Below, piece by piece: positions 1 through 8,522 of a stretch of 64,000 nucleotides of DNA. Each line of letters opens with the position of its first letter. Within the stretch, counting starts at the first letter, position 1. Source of the stretch: Microbulbifer sp. VAAF005 (GTDB taxonomy: Bacteria; Pseudomonadota; Gammaproteobacteria; Pseudomonadales; Cellvibrionaceae). The stretch covers positions 3,199,501-3,263,500 of the forward strand of contig NZ_CP120233.1 in assembly GCF_030012985.1 (NCBI RefSeq), read 5' to 3'. The notes under the pieces were generated by a model. The model saw only the letters and a list, made by a program, of their open reading frames with translations. It was not told the origin of the DNA and did no database searches. The translations under genes were made by a program, and so were the position numbers.

Positions 1-1
1 T

Positions 2-487
2 CCCCTGGTATTTATGGCGGGTGTGGAGGAAAACCTGTTCCCCCACAAGATGTCGGCGCAGGAGCCCGGCCGCATGGAGGAGGAGAGACGCCTCTGCTAC
101 GTGGGTATCACCCGCGCCATGCGCAAGCTATACATTACCTACGCGGAAAACCGGCGTCTGTTTGGCAGTGAAACCTATAACAGCCCTTCCCGCTTTATCG
201 GCGAAATTCCACCTAATTTGGTGCAAGAAGTGCGCCTGAAGACCGAAATTTCCCGTCCTCTCTATCAGGCGGACTACGGCAAGGTAGGCCAGTTTTCCGA
301 CCCGGCGCCAGACTTCGATGATTTGCCCCCGCTGGTCCTGGGCGGGCGAGTGGACCATGCCAAGTTTGGTGAAGGAACTGTCATTGAGTTTGAGGGAACG
401 GGTCCTCGAATGCGGGTGCTGGTTAATTTTGACGATGTTGGCGACAAGAGGCTGATACTTTCAATGGCCAAGTTGCAGCCGCTTTAA
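2..487 (+). CDS. uvrD: DNA helicase II (UvrD), C-terminal part, 5' end outside the window
   Basis: This is the last ~160 residues of a superfamily 1A 3'-5' DNA helicase of the UvrD type, which acts in nucleotide excision and mismatch repair. The reading frame is open from the window edge, so the gene begins upstream. Helicase motif VI is visible (EEERRLCYVGITRA), followed by the family's conserved KLYITYAENRRLFG stretch. The last ~50 residues (HAKFGEGTVIEFEGTG onward) fit the Tudor-like C-terminal domain that binds RNA polymerase in UvrD and PcrA. UvrD is preferred over Rep because of this C-terminal domain. The following gene is unrelated and 232 bases away. Confidence 0.93.
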   Translation, partial: PLVFMAGVEENLFPHKMSAQEPGRMEEERRLCYVGITRAMRKLYITYAENRRLFGSETYNSPSRFIGEIPPNLVQEVRLKTEISRPLYQADYGKVGQFSDPAPDFDDLPPLVLGGRVDHAKFGEGTVIEFEGTGPRMRVLVNFDDVGDKRLILSMAKLQPL

Positions 488-581
488 GTGATGGCTTGAG
501 CTGGCACTAAGCATTAAATACTGAGTGCCGGAGCATGTCGGTACTGAGAGGCATGCAGAATTGAAAGTTAGATAGTGGTGA

Positions 582-609
582 ATGGATTCCAGCGATAGCG
601 GGAATCCAT
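582..609. repeat. Perfect inverted repeat between uvrD and the TRAP gene
   Basis: ATGGATTCC at 582-590 and GGAATCCAT at 601-609 are perfect 9-base inverted arms around a 10-base loop. No T tract follows, so it is a poor intrinsic terminator. Form and position resemble a REP-type intergenic palindrome. No second copy was noticed in this window, but I did not search exhaustively. Confidence 0.5.
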
Positions 610-719
610 CCAAAATACCAGGGTCAGATCACAGAGGACTTCCCCTGAAGACCTAAGTTGGCGACCAAAGCGTCTGCCGATAATTTGTACAATACAAAAA
701 TAACGATAAATTAGTAGCA

Positions 720-1853
720 ATGAAAAAACTCAATTGGTACCCGGCCATCATTCTCGGGCTCTTAGCCCTGCTCGCCATTACCTTCGCCGCCCTGGTAGCT
801 TCCCGTGCAGCGATGGGCCCTGCCCAGCACTTTTCCGCAGAGGGCAATAAAGAGCTGTTCGAGTGGAAATTAGTTACTACCTGGCCCAAGAACTTCCCGG
901 GCCTCGGCAGTGCGCCGGAGCGCTTTGCCAAGAAAGTCGAGGCCATGTCAGCCGGGCGTCTCAGGATCAAGGTGTATGGTGCCGGTGAGCTGGTACCTGC
1001 CCTGGGCGTGTTTGGTGCTGTATCGGAAGGCGCGGCGCAGATGGGGCACGGTGCTGCCTATTACTGGAAAGGCAAGGTGCCTGCAGCCCAGTTTTTTACC
1101 GCAGTGCCTTTCGGATTGAATGCCCAGGAAATGAATGGTTGGTTGCATCACGGCGGTGGTCTCGAACTCTGGGAGGAGATCTACGAGCCCTTTAACCTGA
1201 TTCCACTTGCGGGGGGCTCCACCGGTGTACAGATGGCCGGCTGGTTCAACAAACCTATCAAGTCGGTGAAGGATTTACAGGGTCTTAAGATGCGTATTCC
1301 CGGCCTGGGCGGAGAGGTTTTAAACCGCGCCGGTGGCACGGCGGTGACCATTCCCGGTGGAGAACTCTACACCGCCCTACAGACTGGAGTGATCGATGCT
1401 ACCGAATGGGTGGGCCCCTACAACGATCTCGCTTTTGGTTTCCACCAGGTTGCCGAATATTACTACTACCCCGGGTGGCATGAGCCGGGTTCTATCCTGG
1501 AATTTATCGTCAATAAAAAGGCGTTCGAAAAACTGCCCACCGATTTGCAGGAAATAGTGCGAGTCGCCGCCCGTGAAGCCAACCAGGATATGCTCGACGA
1601 ATACACGGCACGCAATAACCGGGCCCTCAAGGAGCTGGTAGAAGAGCACGGGGTAAAAGTGGAGCGCTTGCCGGAAGATGTTCTGTCTCACCTGAAGAAG
1701 ATCAACAACGAAATCATGCAGGAGACGGCGCAGCGGGACCCGGAGTTTGCCCGTGTTTACAAAGCCTTTAAGGAATTTGAACGGGATGTGAAGCCCTACC
1801 ACGAGATCAGTGAAGAAGCTTACTACCAAGCGCGAGAAGTAAAAGAAGATTAG
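720..1853 (+). CDS. TRAP transporter substrate-binding protein (DctP/TakP type)
   Basis: This is the periplasmic solute receptor of a tripartite ATP-independent (TRAP) transporter. The 377-residue protein has an N-terminal hydrophobic segment (about residues 7-28) that may be an uncleaved anchor or a signal peptide. The DctP fold follows, with the family's GGSTGVQMAGWF region and the conserved arginine region KMRIPGLGGEV that normally contacts the substrate carboxylate. The sequence most resembles the TakP group, which binds alpha-keto acids or related monocarboxylates; the actual substrate cannot be read from sequence. The likely permeases lie on the opposite strand at 2503-4433, beyond yciA, so the receptor is convergent with them rather than in one operon. 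Confidence 0.9.
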   Translation: MKKLNWYPAIILGLLALLAITFAALVASRAAMGPAQHFSAEGNKELFEWKLVTTWPKNFPGLGSAPERFAKKVEAMSAGRLRIKVYGAGELVPALGVFGAVSEGAAQMGHGAAYYWKGKVPAAQFFTAVPFGLNAQEMNGWLHHGGGLELWEEIYEPFNLIPLAGGSTGVQMAGWFNKPIKSVKDLQGLKMRIPGLGGEVLNRAGGTAVTIPGGELYTALQTGVIDATEWVGPYNDLAFGFHQVAEYYYYPGWHEPGSILEFIVNKKAFEKLPTDLQEIVRVAAREANQDMLDEYTARNNRALKELVEEHGVKVERLPEDVLSHLKKINNEIMQETAQRDPEFARVYKAFKEFERDVKPYHEISEEAYYQAREVKED

Positions 1854-1880
1854 CGCCCATCTACTAGGCAAATGAAGGTG

Positions 1881-1904
1881 CCGGCTGTGTTGCTCTACAG
1901 CCGG
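1881..1904. terminator. Hairpin between convergent TRAP receptor and yciA
   Basis: CCGGCTGT (1881-1888) and ACAGCCGG (1897-1904) form a perfect 8-bp stem with an 8-base loop. It lies between the 3' ends of two convergent genes and probably ends transcription from both sides, although the T tract is weak. Confidence 0.55.
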
Positions 1905-1922
1905 GGAACCCAATATCTACAG

Positions 1923-2321
1923 TCAGGGCAGCGGCCTGGTACGGCCGGCATCGTCAATAGCGACAAATACAAACTCACCCTCGGTGACCTTGACCTGCTC
2001 ACCAGAATCCACCCGCGTCAGCCAAACCTCGACCATGGTGCGAATCGAGGAGCGCCCTTCTTCAATGGCTTCTGCATAACAGCTGACGGTTGAGCCAACC
2101 GGAACCGGCCGCAGGAAAACCATACTGCCTACCGCAACGGTTGTAACACGACCGCGTGCCATGGTTTGCGCGAGAATGGCGCCAGCGAGGTCCATCTGCG
2201 ACATCAGCCAACCGGCAAAAACATCCCCCTGCGGATTGGTATCGCGGGGCATAGCCAGGGTTTGCAGGGTTAACGTGCCTGTGGGTTGCGGATCTTCATC
2301 GAGAGCTGACAGTGCGGACAT
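1923..2321 (-). CDS. yciA: Acyl-CoA thioesterase YciA
   Basis: This 132-residue protein is a hotdog-fold thioesterase that hydrolyses acyl-CoA thioesters in the cytoplasm. Length and sequence match the YciA family. The signature NPQGDVFAGWLMSQMD (about residues 29-44) carries the catalytic acidic residue at the start of the hotdog helix, and the segment SMVFLRPVPVGSTVSCYAE is the central strand region. It lies downstream of the TRAP permeases on the same strand with a 181-base gap, so co-transcription is possible but not shown. Nothing looks damaged. Confidence 0.9.
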   Translation of the reverse strand: MSALSALDEDPQPTGTLTLQTLAMPRDTNPQGDVFAGWLMSQMDLAGAILAQTMARGRVTTVAVGSMVFLRPVPVGSTVSCYAEAIEEGRSSIRTMVEVWLTRVDSGEQVKVTEGEFVFVAIDDAGRTRPLP

Positions 2322-2502
2322 CGGGTACTCACAGATTGTTAGAGTTATTGGTTTCCACTACTGGAATGGTGGCGCATTCTAGCACAATTTGGCCAGTAAT
2401 TGACCAGAATAAATTTTGCTCTTTGGTCGACTGCAGGCGCATTTGTGGCAGCTGAAGTTGGTACTTTCAGGCTATTGGCGGTTTTTCACATGTCGCAAAT
2501 CA

Positions 2503-3864
2503 CTATTGCTGAACTACCCCCGGCAACCAAGTGGCCAGGGCCGGCCATATCGCCAGCAGGCACAGCAGTAAAAGTTGGATGGCAATAAAAGGCGCTACCC
2601 CGCGATAGATGGCCGATGTGGCCACAGAACTGGGGGCTACCCCGCGCAGGTAAAAGAGAGCAAACCCAAACGGAGGTGTCAGGAAAGAGGTCTGCAAATT
2701 GATGGCAATCATAATGCCGAGCCACACCGGATCAACGCCCATTGCCAGCAGTACCGGGCCCACAATTGGTACCACTACAAAAGTGATTTCGATAAAGTCG
2801 AGGATAAAGCCCAGCAGGAAGATTACCAGCATCACCAGTAGGGTCGCGCCGATTACCCCTCCGGGCAGGCTGTGGAAAAATCCTGTCACCAACTCTTCGC
2901 CGTTGTAACCGCGAAAAACTAGAGAAAATAAAGAAGCGCCAATCAATATGGCGAAAACCATTGCCGAGACCTGAAGCGTACTGCGGCCGATTTCTCCGGC
3001 ACGTTTAAAGCTGAGTGCTCCGCGACTGGACGCCAGTAGCGCCGCCCCCAGTGCGCCGACGGCGGCCGCTTCTGTGGGGGTGGCAGCGCCAACGATGATT
3101 GATCCGAGCACAATCAGCATTAAGGCAATCGGTGGCAAAAGACTGCGAAGCAGCTGGGCCTTATCCACTTCTGGAGGCTCGCTGGTCTCTGTGGGTTTGG
3201 GGCGACGGGCGATAAATAATAGATAAATGATATAGGCGGCCACCAGCAGTAAGCCGGGAATAATTGCCCCCACAAACAGATCCCCCACGCTGACCGGCTT
3301 GGGATTAAAAATGCCTGCAGACAGTTGTGCCTGTTGATAGGCATTGGAGAGGGTATCACCCAACAGAACCAAGGCAATAGAGGGAGGGATAATTTGCCCG
3401 AGGGTACCGGTGGCGCAGATAGTGCCGGTAGCCAGTTTGGGGGAGTAGCCATTTTTTAACATGGTGGGCAGTGACATCAGCCCCATGGTGACTACAGTTG
3501 CACCGACGATGCCAGTACTGGCGGCGAGCAGCGCGCCCACCACCACTACGGAAATGGCGAGTCCCGAAGGAGCCCCCATAAAGGCTTTGCTCAGATTAAC
3601 CAACAAATCTTCGGCAATCTTGGCTCGCTCCAGTATTACCCCCATCAGCACAAATAGCGGAACGGCAACCAGAGTGCCGTTTTGCATAATGCCGTAGAGG
3701 CGATCGGGGAAGGCGCGCAGCAACTCAGCATCAAATACGCCATACACAATACCCAGGCCCGCTGATAGCAGGGCGGTACCCGCGAGGGTAAAAGCTACTG
3801 GGTAGCCGAACATAAGCAGAGCGCAGACGGCTGCAAACATCAGAAAGGGGATCAGCTCAATCAC
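2503..3864 (-). CDS. TRAP transporter large permease (DctM)
   Basis: This 453-residue, very hydrophobic protein is the large membrane subunit of a TRAP transporter, which drives sodium- or proton-coupled uptake of organic acids. It shows about twelve membrane segments and the DctM features GALLAASTGIVGATVVTMG and GTLGQIIPPSIALVLLGD, the latter being the conserved proline-rich re-entrant region. The start overlaps the 3' end of the small permease by 4 bases, so translation is probably coupled. Together with the small permease and the receptor at 720-1853 it makes a complete TRAP system. Confidence 0.93.
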   Translation of the reverse strand: MIELIPFLMFAAVCALLMFGYPVAFTLAGTALLSAGLGIVYGVFDAELLRAFPDRLYGIMQNGTLVAVPLFVLMGVILERAKIAEDLLVNLSKAFMGAPSGLAISVVVVGALLAASTGIVGATVVTMGLMSLPTMLKNGYSPKLATGTICATGTLGQIIPPSIALVLLGDTLSNAYQQAQLSAGIFNPKPVSVGDLFVGAIIPGLLLVAAYIIYLLFIARRPKPTETSEPPEVDKAQLLRSLLPPIALMLIVLGSIIVGAATPTEAAAVGALGAALLASSRGALSFKRAGEIGRSTLQVSAMVFAILIGASLFSLVFRGYNGEELVTGFFHSLPGGVIGATLLVMLVIFLLGFILDFIEITFVVVPIVGPVLLAMGVDPVWLGIMIAINLQTSFLTPPFGFALFYLRGVAPSSVATSAIYRGVAPFIAIQLLLLCLLAIWPALATWLPGVVQQ

Positions 3865-4433
3865 ACTTCGGCCCCTTCTACCTGCTTCAGTACTGCTTTT
3901 GACGACGACATTGGAATGGACTGTTGTTGGGGCAGCATCAATTGCACCAGGGCGCGAATAAACTGGGCCAGTCCCGCCAGAGCCAAGGTGACTGCGGACA
4001 GAGGAATCAGGCTCTTCAGTAAAAATACCCCAGGCAGGCCGCCGGCGTTCGCACTGTCTTCAAAAACTGACCAGCTATTCAGTACAAAGTGCCAGCTGCT
4101 TATAAATAGAAAGACGCAAAGCGGTAAGAGGAATACCAGATAGCCAATTGCATTGATCCAGGTTTTGGCCCTGGCGCTCATCCTGCGGTAGAAGACATCC
4201 ACCCGCACATGGGCATCGGTCTGCAACGCATAGGCCAGCCCCAGCATAAAGGCGGCACCGTGCAGGTAAATCACGGATTCCTGTAGGGCGATAGAACCGG
4301 TATTGAAGCCGTGGCGCATCACCACAACACAGCTTTGTAACAGGACCATGGCCCAGGTGAACCAGGACAGCAGTTGCCCGGTATGACTGGTCAGGCGCTC
4401 GAGTGCCTGCGCGCTGCACAGCAGAAAACGCAT
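3861..4433 (-). CDS. TRAP transporter small permease (DctQ)
   Basis: This 190-residue protein has four predicted membrane helices and the DctQ-type segments HGAAFMLGLAYALQTDAHVR and VDVFYRR, which match the small TRAP subunit that bridges the receptor to the large permease. It is the first gene of the two-gene permease unit and overlaps dctM by 4 bases. Its promoter must lie in the 183-base region shared divergently with pstS. The C-terminal tail (after about residue 165) is polar and variable. Confidence 0.9.
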   Translation of the reverse strand: MRFLLCSAQALERLTSHTGQLLSWFTWAMVLLQSCVVVMRHGFNTGSIALQESVIYLHGAAFMLGLAYALQTDAHVRVDVFYRRMSARAKTWINAIGYLVFLLPLCVFLFISSWHFVLNSWSVFEDSANAGGLPGVFLLKSLIPLSAVTLALAGLAQFIRALVQLMLPQQQSIPMSSSKAVLKQVEGAEV

Positions 4434-4523
4434 GGGGGCTTCTCTCTTTACATCTTATTGTTATTTATGTTGCTCGAAGGTTAACCCTTTGCCCGCTCTC
4501 ATGCCAGCAGGGTAAAAATACAG

Positions 4524-4557
4524 CTGTAACCTTTTTGTAATCTTTTATTCATAGAAT
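4524..4557 (+). promoter_or_regulatory. Pho box and -10 element upstream of pstS
   Basis: Three 7-base units spaced by exactly 4 bases are present: CTGTAAC (4524-4530), TTGTAAT (4535-4541) and TATTCAT (4546-4552), with CTTT in both gaps. This is the 7+4 periodicity of PhoB operators (consensus CTGTCAT with AT-rich spacers). A -10-like TAGAAT overlaps the end (4552-4557). There is no good -35, as expected where PhoB replaces the -35 contact. Confidence 0.72.
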
Positions 4558-4616
4558 CGTCACCCGTTGTTCCTAGCATCGCCGCGTGAAATAAAAACAC
4601 TCATCGGAGTTACACA

Positions 4617-5669
4617 ATGAACAAGCAAATTCTGGCGACTTCTCTGGCAGCCCTGACCCTGGCAACTTCACAGGTTGCTATGGCAGCGCGCGATTACATT
4701 AGTGTTGTAGGTTCCTCTACTGTTTACCCGTTTACTACGACTGTGGCGGAGCGTTTTAGCCGCGCAACCCAGTTTAAAACTCCAGTCGTTGAGTCCACTG
4801 GTACGGGTGGTGGCATGAAGTTGTTCTGCCAGGGTGTTGGAGAAAGCACTGCGGATATCACCGGTGCCTCCCGTCGCATCAAGCAATCCGAATTGGAGAT
4901 GTGTAACAGCAACGGTGTTGATGTTGTTGAAGTACAGATCGGTTACGACGGGATCGTTCTTGCGAATGCTAAGAAAGCAGCTCCCTTTAAGCTGACTCGT
5001 AAAGACATCTTTCTGGCCCTGGCTAAGGAAGTACCTAACCCAGACGGTTCTGAAACTCTGGTAGCCAACCCCTACAAGACCTGGAAGGACGTAAACCCAG
5101 CTCTGCCCAACACCAAAATCGAAGTTTTGGGTCCGCCCCCCACTTCCGGTACCCGCGATGCTTTTGCCGAGCTGGCAATGGAAGGTGGCTGTAAGAAGTT
5201 TGGCTGGATCAAAGCCATGAAGAAAACAGACAAGAGCGCTTACAAAGCGATCTGTCACAACGTTCGCGAAGACGGTGCTTATGTTGAAGCCGGTGAGAAC
5301 GACAACCTGATCGTGAACAAGCTGGTTGCCAACCCGAACGCCCTGGGTATCTTCGGCTTTAGTTTCCTCGACCAGAATGCTGATAAGGTACAGGGCTCCC
5401 TGATCGAAGATCAGGCTCCTACTTTCGACTCAATCGCTGACCAGAGCTACCCGGTTTCCCGTCCGCTGTTTATCTACGTTAAGAAGCAACACGCTGATGT
5501 GGTTCCCGGTGTTAAGCAGTTCTTGGCTGAATTCACCAATGAGCGCGCCTGGGGTGAAGACGGCTACCTGGCTGACAAAGGTATGATTCCTCTGCCCACC
5601 GAGAAGCGTCAAAAGATTGCTACTGATGTGCGCAAGCTGAACGCACTGAGTAATCTCGCAGCCAAGTAA
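4617..5669 (+). CDS. pstS: Phosphate-binding periplasmic protein PstS
   Basis: PstS is the periplasmic phosphate receptor of the high-affinity Pst ABC transporter. The 350-residue protein has a clear signal peptide (residues 1 to about 23, ending in AMA). Phosphate-binding loops are visible: GSSTVYPF (32-39), TGTGGGM (61-67) and TSGTRDAF (176-183). A Pho box lies just upstream, and pstC, pstA, pstB and phoU follow on the same strand. A stem-loop after the gene (5704-5731) probably sets pstS expression above that of the downstream genes. Confidence 0.97.
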   Translation: MNKQILATSLAALTLATSQVAMAARDYISVVGSSTVYPFTTTVAERFSRATQFKTPVVESTGTGGGMKLFCQGVGESTADITGASRRIKQSELEMCNSNGVDVVEVQIGYDGIVLANAKKAAPFKLTRKDIFLALAKEVPNPDGSETLVANPYKTWKDVNPALPNTKIEVLGPPPTSGTRDAFAELAMEGGCKKFGWIKAMKKTDKSAYKAICHNVREDGAYVEAGENDNLIVNKLVANPNALGIFGFSFLDQNADKVQGSLIEDQAPTFDSIADQSYPVSRPLFIYVKKQHADVVPGVKQFLAEFTNERAWGEDGYLADKGMIPLPTEKRQKIATDVRKLNALSNLAAK

Positions 5670-5703
5670 AAAAATTCTGGAGTTGTACTGTCAAAGGGAA
5701 TTG

Positions 5704-5735
5704 ACGGCCAAGCTCGAAAGGGCTTGGCCGTTCTT
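5704..5735 (+). terminator. Attenuator or terminator after pstS
   Basis: ACGGCCAAGC (5704-5713) pairs perfectly with GCTTGGCCGT (5722-5731) and is followed by a short T-rich run. A partial terminator here would explain high production of the receptor relative to the permease genes that follow. Confidence 0.75.
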
Positions 5736-5830
5736 TATAAGAAGACTCACAAATTGTCGCCCCCCTGTGATGGAACGCGGGGATAAAGTCTGGATAATGC
5801 CAGCGACGATATTTTTAGTACGGTAATTCA

Positions 5831-7210
5831 ATGCAAACCCCCACACTGTTCGCACTTTTGCTGCTCTTGATATTAGTGGCCTACGGCACTGGCTTTCGCC
5901 GTGCAGTGAACGCTGCTCGCAGTCTTGGCGGCGTTCGCAATCTGGCCGCCCTACCCAGTTACTACGGATTACTCACCGCCCTTTGGTGTGGTTTGCCAGC
6001 ACTGATATTACTCTGTGCCTGGTTGGTGTTTGACGATTCGATCATCCGTGCGATGGTCATGAATAGTATTGCCGATAAGCCGGAGAGCATCTCCGGGCAG
6101 AACCTTCTCTACGCGCAGATCCAGAATCTCGCGGCGGGCCACCTGATAGGTGAAAAGTCCCCACAATTGCAGAGTGCTGCAGACTACCTCGGTCAGTTGC
6201 GTTCCAGCTCCAATAATTTACAGGCCTTCCTGAGTTTAGTGTTGGCCAGCGGCCTTGCCGCTTTTGCACTGCTGCGTTTTTCTCCCAAGCTGCGCGCTCG
6301 CGAAAAAGTTGAAAAAGTGCTGCGCACGGTGCTGATTGCCTGTGCCAGCGCCGCGATTCTAACCACTGTCGGTATTTTGTTATCGGTATTGTTTGAATCC
6401 CTGCGCTTCTTCCAGTCCGTGCCAGTGAGTGAATTCCTGTTTGGTTTGCATTGGAGCCCACAGATGGCACTGCGCGCAGACCAGGTGGGATCGAGCGGTG
6501 CTTTTGGTGCTGTCCCCCTGTTTACCGGAACTCTTATGGTGTCCGCGATCGCCATGTTTGTGGCGGTACCTGTGGGATTGATGGCAGCTATTTATCTGGC
6601 CGAGTACGCCAGTAAGCGCGTGCGTTCCCTGGCCAAGCCAGTACTCGAAATTCTCGCCGGTGTACCCACCGTGGTATACGGCTTTTTTGCTGCCTTAACC
6701 GTTGCTCCATTTATTCGCGAGTTGGCCACCTCTATGGGCCTACAGGCCTCCAGTGAAAGCGCACTGGCCGCTGGCCTGGTGATGGGCATCATGATTATTC
6801 CCTTCGTCTCCTCTCTATCCGATGACGTAATCAACGCAGTGCCCCAGTCCCTGCGCGATGGCGCCCTGGGTTTGGGTTCCACCCAGTCCGAGACGGTGCG
6901 CAAAGTTGTGATTCCTGCGGCACTACCCGGCATCGTCGGCGGTGTATTGCTGGCCGTTTCCCGCGCAATTGGTGAAACCATGATTGTGGTTATGGCCGCC
7001 GGGCTCGCGGCGAACCTCACCGCAAACCCGCTCGAATCGGTCACGACTGTGACGGTGCAGATTGTGACTTTGTTGGTTGGCGACCAGGAATTTGACAGTC
7101 CCAAGACCCTCGCCGCTTTTGCTTTGGGCCTGATGTTGTTTATCTCCACTTTGGTGCTGAACTTTATTGCCTTGCACGTAGTGAAAAAATACCGGGAGCA
7201 GTATGACTGA
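5831..7210 (+). CDS. pstC: Phosphate ABC transporter permease PstC
   Basis: PstC is one of the two inner-membrane permeases of the Pst phosphate importer. At 459 residues it is longer than the ~320-residue E. coli protein. The extra length is an N-terminal region with two or three membrane segments and a periplasmic stretch (about residues 1-190) before the permease domain. The binding-protein-dependent permease domain runs from about residue 235 to the end, with its EAA-type loop near QSLRDGALGLGSTQSETV. The gene overlaps pstA by 8 bases, so the two are translationally coupled. Confidence 0.94.
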   Translation: MQTPTLFALLLLLILVAYGTGFRRAVNAARSLGGVRNLAALPSYYGLLTALWCGLPALILLCAWLVFDDSIIRAMVMNSIADKPESISGQNLLYAQIQNLAAGHLIGEKSPQLQSAADYLGQLRSSSNNLQAFLSLVLASGLAAFALLRFSPKLRAREKVEKVLRTVLIACASAAILTTVGILLSVLFESLRFFQSVPVSEFLFGLHWSPQMALRADQVGSSGAFGAVPLFTGTLMVSAIAMFVAVPVGLMAAIYLAEYASKRVRSLAKPVLEILAGVPTVVYGFFAALTVAPFIRELATSMGLQASSESALAAGLVMGIMIIPFVSSLSDDVINAVPQSLRDGALGLGSTQSETVRKVVIPAALPGIVGGVLLAVSRAIGETMIVVMAAGLAANLTANPLESVTTVTVQIVTLLVGDQEFDSPKTLAAFALGLMLFISTLVLNFIALHVVKKYREQYD

Positions 7211-8489
7211 TCTTACTCAGGCGCAGGTTCGCGAGCGCATAGAAAAAAGCCTCGCCAGCCGTCACCGCAAAGAAAAGCTGTTTCGTGGGTTGGGTATCGG
7301 CAGTATTGCCTTTGGTGTACTCGCTGTACTGATTTTGTTCACTGACATTATCAGCAAAGGCAGTGGTGCCTTTGTGCAGACAGCTATCCAACTGGAGGTG
7401 CACTACGACGAACAGGTTCTGGGCATCGATAAGGTCGATGATGAAAGTCTGACCTGGGCAAACTTCACCGGTGTTATTCGTCAGTCCCTGCGCGAACGCT
7501 TTCCCACTGTGACTGGTCGCAGTGACAAGCGCGAGCTCTACAGCCTGGTTTCCTCGGGAGCACCTTTTACCTTGCGCGATCGTTTGGCGGCGAATCCGGA
7601 ACTGTTGGGTAAATCCGAGAAAGTCTGGCTGTCAGTCGATGACGATGTGGATACTTTCGTCAAAAGCCTGAAGGATTCCAAAGAGGGTTTCCGTGGTCGT
7701 ACCTCGGACCAGAAGGCTGGTTGGATTGAGCAGCTGTTGGACAGCGGTGAACTGAAGAAGCGGTTCAATACCATCTTCTTTACTAATGGCGACTCCCGTG
7801 AACCAGAGCAGGCGGGCATCCGCGCAGCCTTGATGGGGTCCCTGTTTACCCTGTTGGTAACTCTGGCACTGTCATTTCCTATCGGTGTGGCGGCGGCGAT
7901 TTACCTGGAAGAGTATGCGCCCAAAAACCGTTGGACTGATTTGATTGAGGTGAATATCAACAACCTCGCGGCAGTGCCTTCTATTGTTTTCGGTCTTCTG
8001 GGCCTGGCGATATTTATTAATTTCTTTGAGTTGCCGCGTTCGGCGCCTCTGGTAGGGGGCTTGGTACTGACACTGATGACCTTGCCCACGATTATTATTT
8101 CCAGCCGCGCGGCTTTGAAGGCAGTACCGCCCTCAATTCGCGAGGCGGCAATGGGTATGGGAGCTTCGCGCATGCAGGTGGTTTTCCACCATGTGCTGCC
8201 CCTGGCGATGCCGGGAATGTTGACCGGCGCGATTATCGGTATGGCCCAGGCCCTCGGTGAGACGGCACCCCTATTGATGATTGGTATGGTCGCTTTTATT
8301 GTCGACGTACCTGCCGGGGTAACCGACCCGGCCACCGTGCTGCCTGTGCAGATTTTCCTGTGGGCAGATAGCCCGGAGCGCGCCTTTGTCGAGCGCACCT
8401 CCGCAGCCATTATGGTGTTGCTGAGTGTGCTGATTGTGATGAATACCAGCGCGGTATTGCTGCGCAAGAAACTTGAGCGCCGCTGGTAA
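7203..8489 (+). CDS. pstA: Phosphate ABC transporter permease PstA
   Basis: PstA pairs with PstC to form the phosphate channel. The 428-residue protein has one N-terminal membrane segment and then a hydrophilic, presumably periplasmic insert of about 140 residues (roughly 60-200). The usual five-helix permease domain follows, with the EAA loop at IREAAMGMGASRMQVV. The ATG lies inside the end of pstC. Long PstA and PstC forms are common in marine gammaproteobacteria; the role of the inserted domain is unknown to me. Confidence 0.94.
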   Translation: MTDLTQAQVRERIEKSLASRHRKEKLFRGLGIGSIAFGVLAVLILFTDIISKGSGAFVQTAIQLEVHYDEQVLGIDKVDDESLTWANFTGVIRQSLRERFPTVTGRSDKRELYSLVSSGAPFTLRDRLAANPELLGKSEKVWLSVDDDVDTFVKSLKDSKEGFRGRTSDQKAGWIEQLLDSGELKKRFNTIFFTNGDSREPEQAGIRAALMGSLFTLLVTLALSFPIGVAAAIYLEEYAPKNRWTDLIEVNINNLAAVPSIVFGLLGLAIFINFFELPRSAPLVGGLVLTLMTLPTIIISSRAALKAVPPSIREAAMGMGASRMQVVFHHVLPLAMPGMLTGAIIGMAQALGETAPLLMIGMVAFIVDVPAGVTDPATVLPVQIFLWADSPERAFVERTSAAIMVLLSVLIVMNTSAVLLRKKLERRW

Positions 8490-8522
8490 CAGAGCGCGGA
8501 TTATCAGAAAGCGGGATATTAT

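Noticed and set aside
1377..1913. A 178-codon minus-strand frame opposite the TRAP receptor gene
   Set aside because: It is entirely antisense to a well-supported gene and has no recognisable domain.
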